A stretch of 64,000 bases of DNA, taken from positions 99,904 to 163,903 of the forward strand of contig NZ_QAIG01000008.1 in assembly GCF_003060885.1 (NCBI RefSeq), in the 5' to 3' direction. Positions 55,156-64,000 of this stretch are shown here, in pieces. Each line of letters opens with the position of its first letter. Positions within the stretch are counted from its first letter, which is position 1. The stretch comes from Pseudomonas sp. HMWF032. GTDB taxonomy: Bacteria > Pseudomonadota > Gammaproteobacteria > Pseudomonadales > Pseudomonadaceae. The notes under the pieces are model-generated. The model saw only the letters and a list, made by a program, of their open reading frames with translations, was not told the origin of the DNA and did not search any database. A program made the translations under genes and the position numbers.

Positions 55156-55234
55156 GCGCGTCTCCAGCAAAGGTAGGCGCCGAGTATACGGGCGCCGCCA
55201 GCGCAGCAGATTGCATATCCACGCGCTGAATACC

Positions 55235-55873
55235 TCAGCTAGCCGGAGTATCGCCCTCACGCTTGCGCTTGTTGCCCATGCGCACGCCGATGTCCATAAG
55301 GAACTGGAAGAAGCCTTCCTGATCCTCCAGCACGTTGCTCCAGAATGGCGAGTGGTACAGCGCCACCGCGCCATGCACCAGCGCCCAGGCCGCGCAGTAG
55401 TGGAAGTACGGCGGCACATCTTCCAGCTTGCCTTCAGCGATGCGGCCCTTGATCAGCTGAGTCAGGCGCTCGAAGTTGGAGGCGCGGATCTTGTGCAGTT
55501 GCTCGACCATCTCCGGCACTTGATTACCCTTGACCACTTTTTCTTCCAGGCGGTCAAACAGGCGATAACGCTGCGGATCACGCATGCGGAATTCAAAATA
55601 AGCACGCGACAGCGCTTCCTTGTCACGATCGACATCGGCCGAGTGCAACAACTCATTGAGGTCACGCTCGTAGTCGAGCATCAGACGCAGATAAATCTCC
55701 GCCTTGGATTTGAAGTGTTTGTAGATGGTGCCTTTACCGATACCAACCGTGTCGGCAATCATTTCCACAGTCACGCTGTCTTCACCCTGGTCGAGGAAGA
55801 GTTTCAGTGCTGTGTCGAGAATTTCCTGTTCGCGGCGGCGAAACTCACGGACCTTGCGGGGTTCTTTATGCAT
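55235..55873 (-). CDS. TetR/AcrR-family regulator
   Basis: The 212-residue protein has a TetR helix-turn-helix at the N-terminus (EILDTALKLFLDQGEDSVTVEMIADTVGIGKGTIYKHFKSKAEIYLRLML) and a helical ligand domain. It occupies the place of P. aeruginosa PA2957 next to the tatD-pilZ cluster. It is divergent from the class V aminotransferase gene, 76 bases apart. Ligand and targets are unknown. Confidence 0.93.
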   Translation of the reverse strand: MHKEPRKVREFRRREQEILDTALKLFLDQGEDSVTVEMIADTVGIGKGTIYKHFKSKAEIYLRLMLDYERDLNELLHSADVDRDKEALSRAYFEFRMRDPQRYRLFDRLEEKVVKGNQVPEMVEQLHKIRASNFERLTQLIKGRIAEGKLEDVPPYFHYCAAWALVHGAVALYHSPFWSNVLEDQEGFFQFLMDIGVRMGNKRKREGDTPAS

Positions 55874-55949
55874 AAAAGGACTACGGGGTCAAAAAATCGA
55901 AGGCGCGTATTATGCCTAACTACCAACAAATTGCACGGATCATCCGACC

Positions 55950-57083
55950 ATGTACGCCGTTCATGACGAGTTTCCACAACTTCCCGGCCTGCGTTATCTC
56001 AACCACGCGGCCGTTTCACCCTGGCCGCGACGGGCAGTCGATGCAGTCAGCCGCTTTGCCATCGAGAACGCGCAAACTGGCGCGCGCGACTATGCAAACT
56101 GGCTGCAGGTCGAGCGCCGCCTGCGTGAGCGCCTGCAGCGCCTGCTCAATGCGCCGTCGCGCGCGGATATCGCGCTGGTGAAAAATACCTCCGAGGCCCT
56201 GTCTTTCGTTGCCTTTGGCCTGGACTGGCGGGCCGGTGACCAGGTGGTGATTAGCGATGAAGAATTCCCCTCCAACCGAATTGTCTGGGAGGCACTCGTC
56301 CCGCAGGGCGTCGAAGTCGTACAGGTCAATCTGCATCTGGGTGATGCCGAGGCAGCCCTGCTCGCCGCCTGTGGCCCGCGCACCCGACTGATGGCGATCA
56401 GCGCCGTGCAGTACGCCAGCGGTCTGCGTTTGGATCTGCCGCGTTTAGGTCTGGGCTGCGAGGCGCGCGGCGTGTTGCTGTGCATCGATGCGATCCAACA
56501 GCTCGGTGCCCTGCCCTTCGACGTGCAGGCCAGCCAGTGCGCCTTTGCCATGGCCGACGGCCATAAATGGTTGCTCGGTCCGGAAGGCCTCGGGGTGTTC
56601 TATTGCCGCAGCGACCTGCGCGCGCAGCTCAAGCTGCATGAATACGGCTGGCACATGCTCGAACATGCCGGCGATTACCAGCGCAGCACCTGGGAGCCCG
56701 CACGCAGTGCCCGGCGCTTTGAGTGCGGCAGCCCGAACATGCTCGGCGCCATGGCCCTTGAGGCCAGCCTGTCACTGCTGGAAGAGGTTGGCATGGCGCA
56801 GGTCGAGAAGGCTCTGCAGGAACGTATGCAATGGTTGATTGATGGGCTGCACAAGGTGCCCGGTGCACGCCTGCACAGCACGGTTGAACGTCAGCAACGT
56901 GCGGGAATTCTGACTTTCAGCCTGGATGGCTGGCAACACCAAGCCTTGTTTGAACACCTGAAGGAACAGCAGGTGATCTGCGTACAACGCGGTGCGGGCA
57001 TTCGCCTGTCGCCACACTTCTACACAGAACCCCGGGTTATTGAAGAGACGCTGGCGCTGTTGCAACAGCTGGCGGCTGCTTGA
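55950..57083 (+). CDS. Aminotransferase class V (cysteine-desulfurase-like)
   Basis: The 377-residue PLP enzyme has fold type I class V features: LRYLNHAAVSPWPRRAVDAV, VKNTSEALSFVAFGLDW, EFPSNRIVWEAL, and the PLP lysine in AMADGHKWLLGPEGLGVFYC. The catalytic loop Cys of true cysteine desulfurases is not evident near RFECGSPNMLG, though a Cys is present there. It resembles isopenicillin-epimerase or Csd-like proteins. Divergent from the TetR gene. Substrate unknown. Confidence 0.9.
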   Translation: MYAVHDEFPQLPGLRYLNHAAVSPWPRRAVDAVSRFAIENAQTGARDYANWLQVERRLRERLQRLLNAPSRADIALVKNTSEALSFVAFGLDWRAGDQVVISDEEFPSNRIVWEALVPQGVEVVQVNLHLGDAEAALLAACGPRTRLMAISAVQYASGLRLDLPRLGLGCEARGVLLCIDAIQQLGALPFDVQASQCAFAMADGHKWLLGPEGLGVFYCRSDLRAQLKLHEYGWHMLEHAGDYQRSTWEPARSARRFECGSPNMLGAMALEASLSLLEEVGMAQVEKALQERMQWLIDGLHKVPGARLHSTVERQQRAGILTFSLDGWQHQALFEHLKEQQVICVQRGAGIRLSPHFYTEPRVIEETLALLQQLAAA

Positions 57084-57169
57084 GGACTCAGCAGCGCGCC
57101 CTGTATTCCAAATCCGTTTAAGAATGCCGGGAAACGGCCTGGACGATCAGCAATCTTCACCAATACTGA

Positions 57170-57292
57170 TGAGTACTGGTGTGCGGCGTATCCCCCAAGC
57201 GCCCCGCCAGGCAAGGTACCGTGGACCGCGTACCTTGATTTACTCCTAATGGTCTTAACCCGGTCTCATCCCCCAGAGGCCGGGTTTTTTTT
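57170..57292 (+). ncRNA. rgsA: RgsA (P16)-like small RNA
   Basis: The gap between the class V aminotransferase and tatD is where P. aeruginosa carries RgsA (PA2958.1), a stress-linked sRNA under RpoS and GacA. Here the plus strand shows a perfect 8-bp stem CAAGGTAC/GTACCTTG (57212-57237) with a 10-base loop, then the terminator AACCCGG...CCGGGTT with eight Ts ending near 57292. No open frame uses this DNA. The 5' end is my estimate. The terminator is convincing; the identity rests on place and structure, not on a sequence search. Confidence 0.65.
57257..57292 (+). terminator. Terminator of the RgsA-like sRNA
   Basis: AACCCGG and CCGGGTT form a stem enlarged by TCTC/GAG inside, loop ATCCCCCA, followed by eight Ts (57285-57292 region). 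A strong rho-independent terminator far (about 175 bases) from the preceding stop, so it more likely serves its own short transcript. Confidence 0.88.
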
Positions 57293-57319
57293 GTGCCCAG
57301 TTCTATCAAGCCATTGTGA

Positions 57320-58102
57320 TTAAACAACACGAGCCAAAGGGAATAGACGCTTGAAGTTGGCCGTGGTCTGCTCAGCTAATTGCTCGTAGCTGACACCGCG
57401 CAAAACCGCCAGGTACTCGGCCACATCACGCACATATTCCGGCAGGTTCGGCTTGCCGCGATGCGGGATGGGCGCCAGATAAGGTGAGTCGGTTTCCACC
57501 AGCAAGCGATCAGCTGGCACCTGGCGCGCCACTTCACGCAGCGCTTCGGCATTGCGGAAGGTGACGATACCGGACAGCGAGATGTAGAAGCCGACATCCA
57601 ACGCGGCCCTGGCCATGTCCCAATCTTCGGTAAAACAGTGCAGCACGCCGGCCTGCGGCAGCGCCGCCTCACGCAGCAGCGCCAGGGTGTCGGCCCGCGC
57701 CGCGCGGGTGTGCACGATCACCGGCTTGCCGGTAATCCGCGCGGCATCCAGGTGCAAGCGGAAGGATGCCTGCTGCAGCGCCGCAGACTCCGGCTCGTAG
57801 TGATAATCCAGACCGGTTTCGCCGATGGCCACCACCTGCGGGTGATTCAACTCACCGAGCAGCCAGTCCAGCGCTGGCGCTGCACCGGGCTCAAGATCCA
57901 GCGGGTGCACACCGACCGAGCAATCGACATCGGTATAACGCTCAGCCAGGCCTTTGACGGCCGCAGCATTATCGGCACTGACGCCGATGCACAGAAAATG
58001 ACCAACACCGCGCGCCCGCGCAGCATCCAGCGCCGCATCGAGCGAACCGCCGTGGGCAGCCAGATCGAGGCGGTCAAGGTGACAGTGGGAATCAACCAGC
58101 AT
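57320..58102 (-). CDS. TatD family hydrolase
   Basis: The 260-residue metal-dependent hydrolase begins MLVDSHCHLDRLDL with the first metal His pair, and continues with GETGLDYHYEPESAALQQASFRLHLDAA, KPVIVHTRAA and LLVETDSPYLAPIPHRGKPN. TatD-type proteins act on DNA 3' ends or d-amino-acyl substrates. The ATG at 58102 is the family start. It is last in the pabC-mltG-tmk-holB-pilZ-tatD cluster, the same order as in P. aeruginosa. Confidence 0.94.
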   Translation of the reverse strand: MLVDSHCHLDRLDLAAHGGSLDAALDAARARGVGHFLCIGVSADNAAAVKGLAERYTDVDCSVGVHPLDLEPGAAPALDWLLGELNHPQVVAIGETGLDYHYEPESAALQQASFRLHLDAARITGKPVIVHTRAARADTLALLREAALPQAGVLHCFTEDWDMARAALDVGFYISLSGIVTFRNAEALREVARQVPADRLLVETDSPYLAPIPHRGKPNLPEYVRDVAEYLAVLRGVSYEQLAEQTTANFKRLFPLARVV

Positions 58103-58164
58103 GGGTAACAATCACTTGAGAAGCGGTGCCACAAAGCGGGCACCGTGATACGGAGGAAAACCGG

Positions 58165-58521
58165 TTACATGGTGTGCGTCGGACGATCCGAAGTCAGCGC
58201 ACCGGCCAAGTAGGTTTCGATCTTGTTGCGCGCGGTGTTGTCACCATCATTGAACTGCACGCCCACACCTGCGGCGCGGTTGCCTTGCGCGCCCTTCGGC
58301 GTGATCCAGACCACCTTGCCGGCAACCGGGATCTTTTCCGGCTCATCCATCAGGTTGAGCAGCATGAACACTTCATCGCCGAGTTTGTAGCTCTTGTTGG
58401 TTGGAATAAACAGGCCGCCATTCTTGATAAAGGGCATGTAAGCGGCATAGAGCACGGATTTGTCCTTGATTGTCAGCGACAAAATTCCGTTACGCGGGCC
58501 CAAGTTAGGAGGCAGACTCAT
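58165..58521 (-). CDS. pilZ: Type IV pilus assembly protein PilZ
   Basis: The 118-residue protein is the founding PilZ, needed for type IV pilus biogenesis through PilB and FimX contacts. It lacks the RxxxR and (D/N)xSxxG c-di-GMP motifs, as known for PilZ itself; the body reads RNGILSLTIKDKSVLYAAYMPFIKNGGLFIPTNKSYKLGDEVFMLLNLMDEPEKIPVAGKVVWITPKGAQGNRAAGVGVQF. It sits between tatD and holB, as in P. aeruginosa. Confidence 0.96.
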   Translation of the reverse strand: MSLPPNLGPRNGILSLTIKDKSVLYAAYMPFIKNGGLFIPTNKSYKLGDEVFMLLNLMDEPEKIPVAGKVVWITPKGAQGNRAAGVGVQFNDGDNTARNKIETYLAGALTSDRPTHTM

Positions 58522-58557
58522 GCGGCATTCCTGATTTTATTCACTTAATGGCCGATT

Positions 58558-60178
<1,621 letters not shown>

Positions 60179-61231
60179 TTACTGATTAATGGGCGCTACA
60201 GGGGCCGGGCTCGAACGATAATCTGCGCGGCGCTTGAGCTGATACTCACGTACAGCTCGGTTGTGCTGCTCAAGGGTATTGGAAAATACATGGCTGCCAT
60301 CGCCACGGGCAACGAAATACAGACTGCTTCCCGCCACCGGGTTCAGCGCGGCATGAATCGCCTCGCGACCGACCAATGCGATGGGCGTCGGCGGCATTCC
60401 ATCGATGGTGTAGGTGTTATAAGGCGTTGGCTCACGCAGGTCATTGCGGGTAATACGCCCGTTATAGCGCTCACCCATGCCATAGATCACCGTCGGATCG
60501 GTCTGCAGACGCATGCCGATGCGCAGGCGCCGTACGAACACCCCGGCAATCTCACCGCGCTCTTCGGGCACACCGGTTTCCTTTTCGATCATCGAGGCCA
60601 TGATCAGCGCGTCATAAGGTTCTTTGTACGGCAGGTCCTTGGCTCGCTGCGCCCACTCCTCGGCCAGCACCTGTTCCAGCCGTGCATGCGCCTGTTTGAG
60701 CAGTTCAAGGTCACTCATGCCACGCACAAAGCTGTAGGTATCGGGGAAGAAACGCCCTTCCGGGTTTAACCCAGACAGGCCAAGCTGTTTCATCAGCTCA
60801 GCATCGCTCAGCTCGCCCAAGGTCAATTCAAGACGCGTTTCACGCGCCAGGGCCGCACGCACCTGCCGGAAGTTCCAGCCTTCAACCAGGGTCAGGCTGT
60901 ATTGCAAGACGTCACCACGCCGCCACTGACCGAGCATGTCCAGCGCCGTAGCGCCGGGAACCAGGCGATACTCGCCACTGTGCAGCGGTTGATTGCGCAA
61001 ATTGAAGCGCCAGTACAGGCGTAACCAGAACGCTTGCTCGAGAATGCCGTCGGTTTCCAGACGATTGAGCACACCGCCCGGCGTAGCACCTGCCGGCACA
61101 TCCACCAGGTACGCTTCAGTCAGCTTCAGGGGCTGATGCAGCGCCGAATGCTGCTGCCAGGCAGCAAAGGCAACCAGCAAAGTAGCCAGCACCACGCCAC
61201 CTTCCAGCAGCAGCAAGATTTTCCGTATCAC
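60179..61231 (-). CDS. mltG: Endolytic murein transglycosylase MltG
   Basis: The 350-residue protein has one N-terminal transmembrane helix (about 4-26) and a YceG domain: VDVPAGATPGGVLNRLETDGIL (LysM-like region), the active-site Glu in ALIMASMIEKETGVPEERGEIAGVFVRRLRIGMRLQTDPTVIYG, and GRITRNDLREPTPYNTYTIDGMPPTPIALVGREAI. It cleaves nascent glycan strands in the periplasm. It starts three bases after pabC. Confidence 0.96.
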   Translation of the reverse strand: MIRKILLLLEGGVVLATLLVAFAAWQQHSALHQPLKLTEAYLVDVPAGATPGGVLNRLETDGILEQAFWLRLYWRFNLRNQPLHSGEYRLVPGATALDMLGQWRRGDVLQYSLTLVEGWNFRQVRAALARETRLELTLGELSDAELMKQLGLSGLNPEGRFFPDTYSFVRGMSDLELLKQAHARLEQVLAEEWAQRAKDLPYKEPYDALIMASMIEKETGVPEERGEIAGVFVRRLRIGMRLQTDPTVIYGMGERYNGRITRNDLREPTPYNTYTIDGMPPTPIALVGREAIHAALNPVAGSSLYFVARGDGSHVFSNTLEQHNRAVREYQLKRRADYRSSPAPVAPINQ

Positions 61232-61234
61232 GAA

Positions 61235-62050
61235 TCAGCAGTCCAGTAGATCGCGGGCAATGGCCTGCAGTTTACGGGTGAGCGGGCCGACCGGCCAGTC
61301 GTGAACAAGCAAAGCGCGAACTGGCCACACGCCATAGAGGCTGTTACACAGCATGACCTCATCAGCCGCCAGTAACTCGGCGTAGCTGATATCGCGTACC
61401 TGACACTCAACACCCAGCGCAGCCGCCTGCGCCAGCAACTCCGCGCGCATTACGCCGGCTACGCCACAGCGCGACAGATCGGCCGTCATCAGCACACCTG
61501 CACTGACCAACATCAGGTTGCTGTAAACCCCCTCGATCACCCGCCCGCTGCCATCCTGCATAAGCCCTTCGGCATGCTCGGTGTCCTGCCACTCGCTGCG
61601 AGCCAGCACCTGCTCAAGACGATTGAGGTGCTTCAGACCGGCAAGCAAAGGCTGCTCCGCCAAACGTGTGGCGCAGGGGAAAAGGCGTACACCCTGCTCG
61701 GCATGAGCGGAGGGATAAACCGGTTTGGCCGCAGCCTGCAGAATCAGGCGCGGCCGCACCGGCTGTGGCAGCGCATAACCACGCTGTCCATCACCACGCG
61801 TGAGCATAAGCTTGACCACACCCTCACCCACCTGCTGGCTGAATGCCAGCAGGTGAGCGCGCACCAATGGCAGATCGACTGGAATGTACAGCCGGGTACA
61901 GCCTTCAGCCAGTCGCGCCAGGTGGCGCTCCAGCAGCGAGGGTTGTCCAGCACTCACGGCGATGGTCTCGAAGAGCCCGTCGCCGTAGGCCAGGCCGCGA
62001 TCCGTTATGGACAGCAGCTCAGCCGGCTGGCCATCAACCCAGCTCAGCAT
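61235..62050 (-). CDS. pabC: Aminodeoxychorismate lyase
   Basis: The 271-residue PLP fold type IV enzyme makes 4-aminobenzoate for folate from aminodeoxychorismate. DRGLAYGDGLFETIAVSAGQPSLLERHLARLAEGC, KLMLTRGDGQRGYALP, HLNRLEQVLARSEW (catalytic Lys in the preceding AGLKHLNRLEQ) and IEGVYSNLMLVSAGVLMTADLSRCGVAGVMR are typical. It overlaps the fabF stop by one base (TGATG). Folate synthesis is also served here by folE. Confidence 0.95.
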   Translation of the reverse strand: MLSWVDGQPAELLSITDRGLAYGDGLFETIAVSAGQPSLLERHLARLAEGCTRLYIPVDLPLVRAHLLAFSQQVGEGVVKLMLTRGDGQRGYALPQPVRPRLILQAAAKPVYPSAHAEQGVRLFPCATRLAEQPLLAGLKHLNRLEQVLARSEWQDTEHAEGLMQDGSGRVIEGVYSNLMLVSAGVLMTADLSRCGVAGVMRAELLAQAAALGVECQVRDISYAELLAADEVMLCNSLYGVWPVRALLVHDWPVGPLTRKLQAIARDLLDC

Positions 62051-63294
62051 CAACCGGCAAACCGGCGGAACACCAGCGAGCCGTTGGTGCCGCCAAAGCC
62101 AAAGGAGTTGGACAGCACCACATCCAATGCCATGGCCTTGGCCTGATGCGCAACGAAGTCGAGATCGCAGCCTTCGTCCGGGCTATCCAGGTTGATGGTC
62201 GGCGGCGCCACCTGATCACGCAGCGCGAGGATGCTGAAGATCGCCTCCACCGCACCGGCTGCACCCAGCAGGTGACCGGTCATGGACTTGGTCGAGCTCA
62301 CTGCCAATTTGTAGGCATGCTCACCAAACACCGATTTCACTGCCGCCACTTCAGCCTTGTCACCCGCCGAAGTCGAAGTGCCATGGGCGTTGATGTACTG
62401 CACCTGATCGGCATTCAGGCCGGCATCACGCAGCGCGTTGGCCATGCAGCGCGCTGCACCGGCGCCGTCTTCAGGTGGCGAAGTCATGTGATAGGCATCG
62501 CCGCTCATGCCAAAGCCGATCAGCTCGGCATGGATAGTCGCGCCACGAGCCTTGGCATGCTCCAGCTCTTCCAGCACCAAAGCCCCCGCGCCATCGGACA
62601 GCACGAAGCCGTCACGATCCTTGTCCCAAGGCCGGCTGGCCTTGGTCGGTTCATCGTTTCGCGTCGACAGCGCCCGCGCAGCGCCGAAGCCGCCCATTCC
62701 CAGGCCGCAGGCGGCCATTTCGGCGCCACCGGCAACCATTACATCGGCTTCGCCGTAAGCGATGTTGCGCGCCGCCATGCCAATGCAATGAGTACCCGTG
62801 GTACAGGCCGTGGCGATGGCGTAGTTGGGGCCCTGTAGACCGAGGTGGATCGACAGGAAACCGGAAATCATGTTGATAATCGAACCAGGCACGAAGAACG
62901 GCGAAATCCGCCGCGGCCCCTGCTCATGCAGCGACTTGCAGTTGTTTTCGATATTGGTCAGGCCGCCGATACCGGAACCCATGGCCACGCCAATACGTTC
63001 GCGGTTGGCATCAGTGACTTCCAGACCGGAGCTGCGCATGGCCTGAAAACTTGCAGCCAGGCCGTACTGAATAAACAAGTCGAGCTTGCGGGCTTCTTTG
63101 GCCGACAAGTATTCCTCAACATTGAAACCTTTGACCGCACCACCAAAGCGCGTGGAAAAAGCGGAAAGGTCTACATGCTCAAGCAGGCCGATGCCACTAC
63201 GACCAGCCAAAATGCCCTGCCAGCTACTCGGCACATCGTTACCCAATGGTGACAGCATACCCATACCGGTAACCACGACGCGTCTACGCGACAC
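62050..63294 (-). CDS. fabF: 3-oxoacyl-[acyl-carrier-protein] synthase II
   Basis: The 414-residue condensing enzyme extends fatty acyl-ACP chains. The active-site Cys is in [13 protein letters not shown], His in [13 protein letters not shown] and the second His in [16 protein letters not shown]. It lies downstream of acpP across a terminator-like hairpin and is translationally coupled to pabC. Membrane fluidity control and fatty-acid synthesis are its known roles. Confidence 0.97.
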   Translation of the reverse strand: MSRRRVVVTGMGMLSPLGNDVPSSWQGILAGRSGIGLLEHVDLSAFSTRFGGAVKGFNVEEYLSAKEARKLDLFIQYGLAASFQAMRSSGLEVTDANRERIGVAMGSGIGGLTNIENNCKSLHEQGPRRISPFFVPGSIINMISGFLSIHLGLQGPNYAIATACTTGTHCIGMAARNIAYGEADVMVAGGAEMAACGLGMGGFGAARALSTRNDEPTKASRPWDKDRDGFVLSDGAGALVLEELEHAKARGATIHAELIGFGMSGDAYHMTSPPEDGAGAARCMANALRDAGLNADQVQYINAHGTSTSAGDKAEVAAVKSVFGEHAYKLAVSSTKSMTGHLLGAAGAVEAIFSILALRDQVAPPTINLDSPDEGCDLDFVAHQAKAMALDVVLSNSFGFGGTNGSLVFRRFAG

Positions 63295-63339
63295 AGCAAT
63301 CTCCTTTTCTAGTTTTCAACGCTTGGAATGCGCTTAAAG

Positions 63340-63374
63340 AAAAGCCGCACGCCTGATTAGGGAGTGCGGCTTTT
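63340..63374 (-). terminator. Hairpin between acpP and fabF (partial terminator)
   Basis: On the minus strand, AAAAGCCGCAC pairs with GTGCGGCTTTT across a 13-base loop, ending in TTTT. It lies 27 bases after the acpP stop and 46 before fabF. It probably lets acpP be made in excess while some readthrough reaches fabF. Confidence 0.75.
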
Positions 63375-63400
63375 CCGAGTCGGGAACCGACAAATACGTC

Positions 63401-63634
63401 TTACGCGTGAGCGGTAACGTAGTCGATCGCTTCCTGAACGGTGGTGATCTTCTCAGCTTGTTCGTCCGGGATTTCGGTCTCGAATTCTTCCTCGAGAGCC
63501 ATCACCAGCTCAACGGTGTCAAGAGAGTCGGCACCCAGGTCTTCGACGAAGGAAGCGCTGTTGGTTACTTCCTCTTCTTTGACGCCAAGTTGCTCAGCAA
63601 CGATTTTCTTGACGCGTTCTTCGATGGTGCTCAT
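63401..63634 (-). CDS. acpP: Acyl carrier protein
   Basis: The 77-residue acidic protein carries the fatty acyl chain on a phosphopantetheine at Ser37 in the DSL motif ([20 protein letters not shown]). Length and sequence are typical of gammaproteobacterial ACP. AGGAGT lies about eight bases before the ATG. The 195-base gap to fabG holds its own promoter, and a hairpin follows it. Central to fatty-acid synthesis with fabF, fabG and fabD. Confidence 0.98.
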   Translation of the reverse strand: MSTIEERVKKIVAEQLGVKEEEVTNSASFVEDLGADSLDTVELVMALEEEFETEIPDEQAEKITTVQEAIDYVTAHA

Positions 63635-63829
63635 ACCTTGTTTTCACTCCTATTGGACAAATCCAGGCAGCTGGTCTGCGGCCAAGTGTATAGAAAGGGT
63701 TTTTAGCATTTCAAGCTGAATGCCGGGGTGCCCCAGGAACACTTCAACGATCTGTCTATAAACCTGTTGCAGCTTTATAACGGATTTTAGACAGCATCTA
63801 TGACAGTTTTCTGAAGCCATCCGTCACAT

Positions 63830-64000
63830 TCAGCTCATGTACATCCCGCCGTTCACAGGGATAGTAGCGCCTGTGACGTAAGCTGCGCCATCAGAAGCGA
63901 GGAAAGCGACCACTTTCGCGATCTCTTCGGCCTGCCCCAGACGGCCCAACGGAATCTGTGTCAGCAGCGCATCACGCTGCGCATCTGGCAGTTCACGGGT
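63830..64000 (-). CDS. fabG: 3-oxoacyl-ACP reductase FabG, C-terminal part (cut by window end)
   Basis: The final 56 codons of an SDR are readable: [40 protein letters not shown] and [16 protein letters not shown], then TGA. This is the FabG C-terminus with its conserved VNGGMYM end. The 5' part lies beyond 64000. It precedes acpP on the same strand, the usual fabD-fabG-acpP-fabF order. Reduces 3-oxoacyl-ACP with NADPH. Confidence 0.95.
   Translation of the reverse strand, partial: TRELPDAQRDALLTQIPLGRLGQAEEIAKVVAFLASDGAAYVTGATIPVNGGMYMS

Overview
This window is a compact stretch of gammaproteobacterial chromosome, almost certainly from Pseudomonas in the broad sense. The base composition looks GC-rich. 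CysB, MqoA/B-type malate:quinone oxidoreductase, PilZ, the etfBA/ETF-QO divergon and the CrbS/MxtR-type sensor kinase are all of Pseudomonas type. The right half (about 47-64 kb) keeps the gene order that P. aeruginosa shows around plaF-etfAB-etfD-...-tatD-pilZ-holB-tmk-mltG-pabC-fabF-acpP-fabG. I see no rRNA, tRNA, phage, insertion sequence, integron or CRISPR array. The only RNA gene I propose is an RgsA-like sRNA. Species cannot be fixed from this sequence alone.

Layout. 0-3.2 kb: a minus-strand operon of circularly permuted ATP-grasp, alpha-E (DUF403) and transglutaminase proteins. 3.4-4.7 kb: a glutamine amidotransferase and an RraB-like RNase E inhibitor. 5.0-9.3 kb: a minus-strand operon of a Baeyer-Villiger-type monooxygenase, an HSL-family esterase and an SDR dehydrogenase, with a divergent AraC regulator; this is the same gene set as the core of the mycobacterial virS-mymA locus. 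9.4-13.9 kb: a HAMP-less chemoreceptor, alkA-ogt DNA repair pair, a histidine phosphatase, a PLDc_N mini-protein and an acireductone-dioxygenase homologue with substituted metal ligands. 14-20 kb: MFS transporter, aroC, secreted hydrolase, membrane-anchored GNAT-like protein, AraC and GNAT genes. 20-24.6 kb: the large SSS-PAS-kinase-receiver sensor and prmB.

24.6-31 kb holds a 43-residue membrane protein, an isochorismatase-fold hydrolase, an Smr protein, a divergent carboxymuconolactone decarboxylase/HxlR pair with two operator-like repeats, folE, a lipoprotein-type mqo and small redox genes. 31-37 kb holds a cupredoxin with a DUF2946-like neighbour, a UvrD-like helicase, a GST, and a divergent aminotransferase/MarR pair with a perfect palindrome. 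37-47 kb holds LysE and BenE transporters, DAHP synthase, a PilZ-domain protein, a thioredoxin-like/PanE/5'-nucleotidase cluster, a universal stress protein, cysB, and two lipoproteins (DUF4398 and OmpA-like).

47-64 kb is the syntenic block: membrane-anchored phospholipase PlaF, etfBA facing ETF-QO across a PsrA-type site, DUF1285 and DUF4823 genes, a frameshifted radical-SAM gene, moaA, a TetR regulator, a class V aminotransferase, the RgsA-like sRNA, then tatD-pilZ-holB-tmk-mltG-pabC-fabF and acpP-fabG (fabG is cut by the window end). The ETF genes, the probable PsrA site, PlaF and the fab genes together make this end of the window a lipid-metabolism neighbourhood. Three copies of a dispersed intergenic repeat of about 150 bp lie near 10.9, 18.4 and 53.1 kb. 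Many gene ends carry clear intrinsic terminators, several of them bidirectional.
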